A stretch of 64,000 nt of DNA. Source: Clarkia xantiana subsp. parviflora (taxonomy: Eukaryota; Streptophyta; Magnoliopsida; Myrtales; Onagraceae). The DNA is taken from assembly GCA_036873135.1 (NCBI GenBank), contig JAPTYO010000012.1, positions 12,966,090 through 13,030,089 of the forward strand, in the 5' to 3' direction. This document shows positions 55,723 to 64,000 of the stretch, piece after piece (position 1 is the first letter of the stretch; each line of letters starts with the position of its first letter). A program made the position numbers and the translations under genes. The notes beneath the pieces were generated by a model, which did not search any database, was not told where the DNA came from, and saw only the letters and a list, made by a program, of their open reading frames with translations.

Positions 55723-56492
55723 TGATGGATATACGCCTAATTTGAACCCGTCTCCCTTCGGATTGTATTATTTTAGTCGCCCCACTCATGATTGCAAATC
55801 GAAACTTGGACCCGAGCACTTCACTCGCAACGCGAACAGCCCGGACGAGCCAAAATATTTGTCAGGAACGGTCTGTTGGTCTCACCTAGGTGAGATCGGG
55901 CTAACCGCCTCGATCTCTACTAGGAGGGATCGGGTGGCCTCGCTCGACCTCTCCTAGGAGGGATCGGGTCAGCTGACCCGGCCCCTCCCCCGGGAGGTCG
56001 GGCAAGCAGACCGATTCAAGGTCTTAGGGGTCCATTTTTCCGTCCGACCCCAAGGATCCCGACATGCATTTTACTCGACTCATACTTAGACTTTTTCACC
56101 CACCTCTCCGTGTCTTTAAATGTTTTAAATCTTCCTGTTATGTGTTAGTTAAGTACGTCTAGGGATTAACAATGTCATTAAGCCACCTTAATCCCCCCGT
56201 AGCCTATATATACTTCGCAAGTTCTATTCATTTGGACAAATTTACATCTTCGCACGTTTTAGCTCTGTCCTCTCTCTAGAGCCCGAACTTACTTAGGTAT
56301 CGGAGAGGGTTCACTGAGCACCCCCCCCCCCCCCCCCCTCTCCGTGCTTAGTACTGCCCCTTATGCAGGTCTATAAGGAGTGGAGCTAAGCATCAGAGAA
56401 TCAAGCTAAGCGGATCAAGAAAAAGAGCGAAATACACGAAAAATGTGTCACTCGGATCAGAGACTCACCAACCCGAGGAACACGTCTTAACA
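55723..56492 (+). repeat. 3' LTR of the old Tat-like element
   Basis: 770 bp, TGATGGATATACG...TCTTAACA. Diverged from the 5' LTR (about 8% in the first 330 bp). It has an expanded C-run (about 20 C at 56319-56338) where the 5' LTR has six. Confidence 0.9.
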
Positions 56493-56497
56493 CACGC

Positions 56498-57133
56498 GAC
56501 AAATATTTAATTTCAACGTAAATTTGGGCGACAAAGTAAAAAAAAAAAATTGGTCCGAAAAAACTGATGAAAACATCCTGATCTGAACTGAAAAAATTGA
56601 ACCAACAATGTCAGGTTCTGTTTTCGGATGAAAGGAGTGAGAAGTGAGTATATCCATATTTTACTCAACTCAACTCTAATTTAATTTATGTATTACGAAA
56701 TTATGTATTTATATGAAATTATGTTCTTTATTCAACTTTCTTTTAGTGTGTGTGCATATTTTATATGCAACTCTATTCTGGTATATTTGTATTATTGTGT
56801 GTTGCACATTGCAAACTAAGTTGTTTAATTCGTTGCACAACACATTATTATAAATAAACTTTTGTTGCAATTCATATTTAAGCTTCTGTGAAAATTACAT
56901 ACCGCGTTCTCATTTAATTGGAATGGTAATATCGATTTTAACAGAGCGTGCATTTTGCGCCTTGAATCAAACATTGATTTGCATTTTAGATATGCATTTG
57001 CAACTTATATCATTTGTAGAAAATGACTAGTTCCCCTAATATTAACTGTTTTTGGAAAGATAAAATTTAATTTATCGACATTGAAGTTCGATCGCTTAAA
57101 AAAAAATCTATCACATTCACATCGCATGTGGTT
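56498..57133. other. Intergenic, AT-rich
   Basis: No gene or repeat end recognised. Confidence 0.45.
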
Positions 57134-57141
57134 GTCGTAGG

Positions 57142-58151
57142 CAGGGGCGAAGCCAGGATCTTCATCCAGAGGGGGCAAGAATTTTTTTTAGCGAGTGGAA
57201 AAAATTAAACTTTAAGTAAATCGTAGAAAATAGTTAAGTATATTATTTTATAGCCCGAATAGATAATAATAATTATTGGTCAAAAGAATAGTAGTAATTA
57301 CGTTAAAAGTATAACTAACGCTAAATTGAGAAGTATCATCATAAAGTATACTTCCGTCTCGATTTCTATGGAAGAGAGTAAACATGTCTTCTTTGGTAAA
57401 ATATAATAAATTAATTTATTTTTATTAATAATCTACATCTAAAGTTACATATAAATTATAATATACTTACAACACTCTAAAGCAATACTCTTCAAATCTA
57501 TTATTATTTATATTGCAGATCTTATGAAAATTATGTATTACTTTATATTTTAAATAAAGTAAATAGTACTATTTTTAAGGAACATTTTTATATTTAGTTA
57601 TCCATTTAGCCTTTAGGGGCATTTTTATTATTTAATAATAATAATTGTGAATTAAAAAAAATAAAAAAAAAATTGCAAAGAACTTTAACTAGTTAACTAT
57701 CTTCGTCTAGCTAGCTAGACTGCTAGACGCTAGTAGTAACTAGTAAGTAGAGGTCTCCTTGAGAAAAAAAAAATTGTAGATATCTGTCACCTAAATCACG
57801 TTAACCAAACAAAAAGGACTAGTCATTTAAATTATAATAATAATAATAATAAAAACAAAAAGGTCTCCTATCTCATGTCTTCTTCCTCTTTTCTCTACAG
57901 GGAGAAGAACGACAAAAGAACAACCAGAGAAATCAGAATTTTTATCACTTGTTATTCTTCTTTCTTTGTTAAGATTAAGATAAACTCTAGATCTGATGGG
58001 CAAATATACAATCATTTATATTTTTCAAAATTTTAGAGGGTGCAAAATAATGTAAAACCGATTTTTTGCTTGAAACTTCCATGTATATATTGGAGCTTTT
58101 ATGGAGGTCAGATGGGGCAATTGCCCCGATCCTCAGATATCTCCGTCCCTG
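57142..58151. mobile_element. hAT-type element with perfect 8-bp TSD
   Basis: Starts CAGGGGCGAAGCCAGGAT and ends with the complement of CAGGGACGGAG, flanked by GTCGTAGG on both sides (57134-57141, 58152-58159). The CAGGGGCG-AGCCAGGA start is a very common plant hAT end. The interior is AT-rich with an (AAT) run near 57833-57850 and no transposase. Confidence 0.88.
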
Positions 58152-58159
58152 GTCGTAGG

Positions 58160-58910
58160 TGTGGTGGTCTCAATCTCAACTTCATTTGTTGAGTTTTACA
58201 AAAAAAAATCATAAAATATTCATGATAGTATTTATTATTTTTTTTATTATATCCTCGATATAAATAAATTCAATAATTATGCAATTTGTATTTTGTGGTA
58301 GATTCCGCCTCAGTATTTATTTTGTCGCCTTGGTACAAGAGTCAAGTAAGTGTTAGAATGGCAGGACCCACATGCTTCAAGTAACGGTGTTTGCCGTTCA
58401 CCGTATGTATCACATGTCATGTCTGGGCCTCTGGGACCACAGACGGTCAAATCAAGGTGACCACCAAAGGGACAAAACAGTAATTTCACGTGCTATCATC
58501 CAGCCGGTCATTATCGGCGAGCCCCATATGAAAATTAGGTAGGTGGTTCAGAACCTAATTTAGCCGTCTTGGTTCTTGGACTTATTTAATGTCACGATCA
58601 CGTTTACTACATTTATTTCCTAATAGTATATTTGAGTGACTTACTTTTCTAAATTAATAATTGGTCCATTAATTCCTATAACCTATATTCAAAGTAAATG
58701 AAAAGACGAGCAAGTTCACATATACATAGGCCTCTTAACTAACGTTTAGTAGGCATATGGAAAAATTGTATTAATGCAGTAACAATGTTGATGAACTAAT
58801 GACAAACCTGATAATATAATAATGACATAAAAAATAGAAAACTGAACCTTTAAAAAAATGAATGAATATCTCACCCATACTCTCGTGCACCAATCTATGC
58901 CTCACCCATA
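58160..58910. other. Intergenic
   Basis: 58330-58560 is less AT-rich and promoter-like (CACGTG-type and ACCGT motifs), but no gene follows it. Nothing else recognised. Confidence 0.4.
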
Positions 58911-58918
58911 GATGATCA

Positions 58919-59769
58919 CATGTTATCAGAACCGGACCGGACATTGAATCGGTGAGGTCACCGGTTTGCCGGTCTGATTAGGTTAATTACGCACACTTTT
59001 TCTTCTTCTTCTTAAGGTAGATAGTAGATAGCTTAATTCAGCCCATCTACACAGGCCCTTAAGATTTTTAATAAAAAAACAACACAGACCCAACCCAATC
59101 ACAAACCATAAACAACCCTCCACCTCGCCCACCAAACACACCCGCCTCCATATTCCATCCCTGGCTACTCACTCCTCCACTCTGTTACTGCGGCAACCAC
59201 ACTGCCCTCCTCTACTGTAACGCCACGACCCCTCCGCCATCATTTAATGCGAAACCGACCGCTCTTTCTTTGCCGCAATTGCGACTGGGAGACAAACATC
59301 AGCTGCCTGGTCCACAACCGCGCGCCCCGTCGAGGGCTTCACCGGCTGTCCCTCCATCGCTGAGATCTTGCCATTTCTCGGCTTTGAAGTGATCAATTTC
59401 CCTGCTTGGTTGGATGGTGGGAAGAATTCTGTTGGAGGTGGATATGAATTCTCGGATTCCGTCTCTTCTTGATTTATATGATGATTTGCTCTTACGTGAT
59501 TGAAGAGGATAATAGGCTGCATTTGAAATATTGGGGATCTGAAGATTTAGGTTTGAGGCGTCGGATCTGAAGATTTAGGCTTTTTTTTTTTTTTTTTACC
59601 GAACAGGCAGACCGGGACCGCCTGATCCTTTCGGAACCGGCTTGTTCTCTAAAAAACCGAATTTTAACCGGGTTTGCTTACATCTTCCGAATTTGCTCGA
59701 ACCGAACTGTTGGAGGCACCGGTTTCAGAATGAACCTGGTCCAACCGGCGATCTGGTCTGATAACACTG
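58919..59769. mobile_element. hAT-type element, CAGTGTTATCAG family, copy 2
   Basis: The left end is CATGTTATCAGAACCGG (one base lost), the right complement CAGTGTTATCAGACC. The 8-bp TSD GATGATCA is perfect (58911-58918, 59770-59777). The interior differs from copies 1 and 3, includes a CTT repeat and a GC-richer part (59090-59480) that may be host-derived, and has no transposase. Confidence 0.87.
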
Positions 59770-59777
59770 GATGATCA

Positions 59778-60463
59778 GCACATGTCTTTTATTTTTTTTT
59801 ATTTTTGTTGTTAAAGATGCAGTATATATATATATATACTGATATACAGGAAACTAGACTATATGTCTTTAATCTAACATTCTTAATTTTACACTTCTCT
59901 TTGGAGGCATTTGAATGGACGTCTATGAGATTATTTGAACTCTGAAATTACAAATAATTTGAGATACGTAATGTAATGTTAGATTATAATGTTTGATTGT
60001 ATTGTAATGTGGAATGTAATGTCAGATTACAATATTTGATATGCATTGTAATGTGATATTGTTATTATTATATTAATCTATAAGAAAGTATATTATATCT
60101 TAATATGATAAGATTTAAAAAATTATATATTTTGACTATAACTAACTTGTTAAAGATTATGTGTGTTGTTAATATTATAGTCATTTATGAATTCTAAATA
60201 CTAAATATTTAAACTCAATAAACACAACTACTAAAATTCTATTAATAAAAACATCTATCTAAATATTAAAGTAAGAGTGGTGATACGATCCGAGTCCAAC
60301 CTCCAATATATTCCGATACATCATTAATTGTTTGACAACTATCACACAAAAAGTAAAAAAAAAAAAAAAATCATCTCTTTACCTTTCCGTTAGACCGTAA
60401 TACACTTCTGTATGTATTAAAAGCCTACTCATGTTCTCTCCTACTTTTAGAATCTTATTCTCT
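59778..60463. other. Intergenic with TA repeat
   Basis: TA run at 59822-59839. Around 60275-60350 a segment (GATCCGAGTCCAACCTCC..ATTCCGATAC) resembles the left TIR of the 60839-62492 element and may be a decayed copy of that end. Confidence 0.45.
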
Positions 60464-60471
60464 CTCTCATT

Positions 60472-60796
60472 CAGTGTTATCAGAATCGGACCGGACCGGA
60501 ACCGGACCCCTATACGGTCCGGTTTGCTCATTTCCGGAGGATGTAAGCGAACCTGGTTCTGAAGTCCGGTTTTCACCGAACCGGCCGGTTTTTTGCGAAC
60601 CGGGCGGTTCGCCGGTTCACCGGTCCGAACTTTCCTTTCATTACAAAAAAAACCAGGTCGGACCGGCCGTCTAGATTATTATATCATATATATTATATGG
60701 AACAGCAATCGAACCGGATCGGACCGGCGGTCTGATCGGTGAACCGGAACCGGTACCCTTGCCGGTTCGACGTCCGGTCCGGTTCTGATAACACTG
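60472..60796. mobile_element. hAT-type element, CAGTGTTATCAG family, copy 3
   Basis: The shortest copy (325 bp): CAGTGTTATCAGAATCGG to the complement of CAGTGTTATCAGAACCGG. The TSD CTCTCATT is perfect (60464-60471, 60797-60804). It is made almost entirely of CCGG/GGTTC-rich subterminal repeats. Confidence 0.92.
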
Positions 60797-61189
60797 CTCT
60801 CATTCTTCAGAATTAATTATTGAAGATATTAAAATTATGAGAAATGATAGAGGTTCCGACATCCATCCTCCGAAGTATTCCGACACGCCAATTATTGAAT
60901 GACACCTGTCGTCTAAAATGTTAGTGTTTTCTCTTTCTTTCAATTTTCGGAACTACCTATAGTGCCCTTAAGAGATCTCTGTCGTCTAGCTGTAATAATA
61001 CAATTCTTCCATTCTCTCTCTCTCGTACTTGCATTAATTTCTCTGTCATCATTAATTACTTTTCTATAAAAGAAAAAAAAATCATGAAGCAAAACATAGT
61101 ATATTTATTATATACTACTGTTTTACATTTATCGAATATTAGTAAATAATTATAAGTTATAGTAATAATTAATAAATACAGATATCTAT

Positions 61190-61433
61190 TAGGTTGGCAA
61201 TTTTGACTCGGTACGATGGATCGACACGTATACGATACGAAAATTATGGGTTTGAGTTTGATATTAGTGACACGGCACAACACGATATAACACGGTGTTT
61301 TAAACTAAAATAGTTAAATAATAATTTTTTTAATTCAAGATTTTTTGTGTCAGTTTTTCATATTGGGTCGTATTTAGACTGACCCCCAGAACACGACACG
61401 AACCTGCTCAGCCCGCACGAATTGCCAGCCCTA
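61190..61433. mobile_element. Small TIR element (nested)
   Basis: Ends TAGGTTGGCAATTTTGACTCG and complement TAGGGCTGGCAATTCGTGCGG. The interior is rich in CACGACACG/ACGATACGA motifs. No TSD recognised. A truncated relative lies near 11778-11930. Confidence 0.6.
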
Positions 61434-62062
61434 TATTTTTAATATAATTATTTAGATATGTTGAAGAGTAGGATATATAATTAAAATTGTCTTGTATTTG
61501 TAATAGAGATTATTTAATGGAGGATTTGCTAAAAAATTAATGATACTTCTTTTTAAGGTGTTTAAAATATTATTTGTATAATATAATTTACAAACTAATC
61601 CAGTAGTATATGTTAAATTCAGATTTATATGCATAATGTGTACAATTTTTTTTAATATTCGATAATGCTTACTGTTTTGAAATATTATAGGATTTGTATA
61701 GATTCTCCTCTTACATATTTTCTCATCTAAATGCTAATGTAACCAATATATTAAAAATCATTAGATAGATAATATAGTATTTTATTCAAATAAAATTTAT
61801 ATAATGAAAATAGCTATCTTTTAAAAAATATTTTTATTTAAAATTCTTAATTTTTTTTAGTACTCGATAAATGATACACAATAATTAGTATATATATTAT
61901 TGATAAAAAGTCAGATGTCTTTTTCAAGTTTCTAAGTAATCGATGAGTGAGAAAACAAATACATACATACAAATAATAAATGAGAGAAATGGAAATTTAT
62001 ATCTAAAGGGCATTATAGGCAGTTCAGAACAGACAAGGACAGAGAAAATACTGTACCTCTAA

Positions 62063-62414
62063 GAGCACTTCCAATGGGCAAAGCCATTTTGGTTGCCATT
62101 TTGAGCCACCTCACCTCCACATCATCAATTGTTAAAAAAATATTAATTTAATTTAAAATGTCTTAACCTCCTACAATGGCAAAGACAATTTTTGTCTCAA
62201 TTTTGATTATTATATAATATAAATATTAGATAGGACATGGAGAGAGAATAAAAACTATAGCAAAATATGAAATAATACAAAATGTCCCATGGACAACTTA
62301 GAGAAAAGAGAATAAGAAATTAGATGGACAATTAGTGGTATGGACAAATTTTGTCCAAACCTCTCACATCCACATAAGCAACTGTCTTGCAAAATTTGCC
62401 CATTGGAAGTGCTC
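62063..62414. mobile_element. Tourist-like (PIF/Harbinger) MITE
   Basis: Perfectly matched ends GAGCACTTCCAATGGGCAAA, with 3-bp TSD TAA (62060-62062, 62415-62417). 352 bp, AT-rich, no coding. It is nested in the MULE element. Confidence 0.88.
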
Positions 62415-62501
62415 TAAAGCAACAGGTGTCAGACAATTATAGGAACGTCGGAACTTATCGGAGGTTGTATGGCGGAACCTCTATCATTTCTCTAAAATTA
62501 T

Positions 62502-63678
62502 TGTATAGCTAGAGAAACTTTTTTTTTTCCATAGCTAGAGAATTTATAATATTCAAACTATTGTATAGTTGGATATTAAACTCAAATTATTGTATACCTA
62601 GATGTTAAACTCATATTCAATATTCCTAATGGACTGAATCAACTAATATTTATAAATATTAAAGTTATAAAATATTATTTAATGATGTATAACACCACTT
62701 ACATACGTCGATATTTGGTGCACTTTAAAAATTAATTTAATTGTATTCATTATATCATTTTTTAACTTAATCAAACAAAATTATAATTCTTTATTTATAT
62801 TGTAAGCATTTATTTTTTGTCAAATATAACAATAAGTAATCTTTTATAGAGAATTTAGTTTTTTTTGCCAAAGTTGTAGAGACTTTAGTTAGAAAACTGT
62901 AATTATATATTGGCAAAAATATTTCCATACATGAGCAATAAACATGAATTCATTCTCGTAATGCTTATTATCATAAACTAACGACTTAACCACTTCTGCA
63001 TAAAATTTTATTCAAAATTTACAACTATAAGGAAATTAGGCATTAACAACATATTAAATTTACCGCTACTTAAATTAGATGCTATGTAAGCAACATTCAT
63101 CGTCCACAATTAAATTAGAATTTTTATACTGAAATAAACATCATTATCAATAAATTCTTTTTCTACAGCTAAAATAATGTAACTAAATTTCTCAAATGTT
63201 ATTTAATCAATTCCTAAAATAATTTTTTATTAATAATATTAAATTAGTATCAACAATAATTTTATTACTAAATGTATATTTTCGAATTATATACTTTATT
63301 ATTATTGTCCATATTAAAAAAAAATTAGCAAAAATAATATATACGTCGAAGTCAAATTATCTTACTATGACTTCACGGATGAAAAAAAAATGTCGTTTGG
63401 CATAAAATAATAATAATAATATATATGAAAAAAACAATCGGTCAGTCTCACAGATTTCTCACCAAAAAAGAGGGAGATGAGATGGGACATGGAGACACAT
63501 TTAAGGGTATTATAGTCTATTTAGTGAAGAGAGAGAGTGAGAAAACGTATTACTTTTTAAGTGACAAGGGTTTGCATATAATTGGAAAAATTTCCCAAAA
63601 CACCACCCTAGAGTACACTTATAACAAAAAGAACCTTGGACAAATTTTTTTACATTTCTGCCTTTATGCCCAAGAGCC
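62502..63678. other. Intergenic, AT-rich
   Basis: No gene recognised. A 90-codon frame at 63425-63697 overlaps the start of the hairpin array and has no known domain. Confidence 0.45.
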
Positions 63679-63951
63679 AGTTGGGCTTTTTAGTTAAAAA
63701 GCCCGACTAGCTCCCGGGCTTTTTTTAGGGGGTAATTAGCGCTAATCACCCCCCTTAAAAGTAGAATAAAAATTCAGTAAGCTAAAAAGCAGACTTTCCA
63801 GTCTGCTGAAAGACAAGACGTCACACTGTGTGACGTCTTGTCTCTCCTTTAGCAGACCTGAGTCTGCTAAAGGAAATGCGGGTGAGTGCTTAAAAAGCCC
63901 TCACCATCGATAGAGATGGGGTTTTAGCATTCTAAGCTAAAACCCTTCTCT
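63679..63951. repeat. Array of about nine consecutive hairpins
   Basis: Back-to-back inverted repeats, each of different sequence: 63679-63708 (14-bp stem, 1 mismatch, GGGCTTTTTA), 63709-63720 (CCCGGG), 63723-63760 (about 18 bp, GGGGGTAATTAGC), 63788-63807 (AGCAGACT stem), 63811-63843 (15-bp perfect stem AGACAAGACGTCACA, 3-nt loop), 63846-63873 (12-bp perfect, CCTTTAGCAGAC), 63881-63905 (11 bp, 1 mismatch), 63905-63918 (CATC/GATG), 63912-63951 (10-bp GGGTTTTAGC core, extended). Two stems share AGCAGACT/AGCAGAC. No gene or known repeat family explains it. Confidence 0.85.
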
Positions 63952-63954
63952 GTA

Positions 63955-63984
<30 letters not shown>
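63955..63984. repeat. (AAT)n microsatellite
   Basis: About nine AAT units directly after the hairpin array, near the window edge. Confidence 0.9.
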
Positions 63985-63986
<2 letters not shown>

Positions 63987-64000
63987 CATTTTTACAAATT

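Larger units (their letters stand above)
42455..56492 (+). mobile_element. Old Tat-like non-autonomous LTR retrotransposon with insertions
   Basis: A 14,038-bp unit between two LTRs of about 770 bp, flanked by CACGA (42450-42454) and CACGC (56493-56497), a 5-bp TSD with one mismatch. It holds broken gag and protease, a second gag module, a 35-bp minisatellite and a broken antisense ORF, but no reverse transcriptase, RNase H or integrase. The two LTRs differ at roughly 25-30 of the first 330 positions, so the insertion is old. Two DNA transposons are nested inside (45529-46554, 49524-52723); without them it is about 9.8 kb. The protease text is clearly homologous to that of the intact element at 17671-28685. 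Confidence 0.88.
60839..62492. mobile_element. MULE-type element with 9-bp TSD, containing nested MITEs
   Basis: Ends GAGAAATGATAGAGGTTCCG on both sides (inverted), similar over about 75 bp. The TSD TAAAATTAT is exact (60830-60838, 62493-62501). There is no transposase. Inside are the elements at 61190-61433 and 62063-62414. Confidence 0.87.

Overview
This is nuclear DNA of a flowering plant, most likely a eudicot. The evidence is intron-rich genes with GT-AG introns, a plant-type methionine sulfoxide reductase B, a plant pyruvate, phosphate dikinase, a nuclear initiator tRNA, and an AT-rich intergenic background packed with plant transposon families (Tat-lineage Ty3/gypsy, Helitron, MULE, hAT, CACTA, Tourist). 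No species is claimed.

Host genes are few. MSRB (3014-4360, +, 3 exons) and a small twin-CX9C gene resembling COA4 (5469-6122, -, 3 exons) are convergent neighbours. A 19-exon PPDK gene (31494-36565, +) encodes 896 aa with no transit peptide and carries an antisense initiator tRNA-Met gene in intron 3. An intronless gene (40564-41109, -) encodes a basic 181-aa protein with a PNRC/EDC-like SLPLPSF motif. All exon boundaries were read from splice sites and frame and were not checked against transcripts.

Region by region: 1-1435 is the 5' end of a broken gypsy element (LTR, tRNA-iMet primer site, frameshifted gag). 2.9-6.1 kb holds the first two genes. 6.2-11.5 kb is Helitron territory: two stacked minus-strand 3' ends, the inner one probably reaching 11489, with a MULE nested inside. 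12.1-17.2 kb is a run of terminal-inverted-repeat elements, several with exact 9-10 bp target duplications. 17671-28685 is a complete Tat-lineage LTR retrotransposon (11,015 bp) with LTRs identical by eye, a 5-bp TSD, one open gag-pol frame of 1852 aa with two RNase H domains, a 51-bp tandem array, and a spliced antisense ORF of four exons. 28.8-29.6 kb is a short Helitron. 31.4-36.6 kb is PPDK. 37-40 kb holds a TIR element and two sister hAT elements. 42455-56492 is an older 14-kb Tat-like non-autonomous element (diverged LTRs, broken gag and protease, a second gag module, a 35-bp minisatellite, broken antisense ORF, no reverse transcriptase or integrase), itself interrupted by a hAT element and a CACTA element. 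57-62.5 kb contains more hAT, MULE and Tourist insertions. The right edge (63679-63951) is a run of about nine back-to-back hairpins that no feature here explains.

The window is therefore mostly a record of nested transposition around four ordinary housekeeping genes. The most interesting parts are the probably recent Tat element with its spliced antisense gene, the co-resident defective relative that keeps the same layout, the tRNA gene inside PPDK, and the hairpin array.
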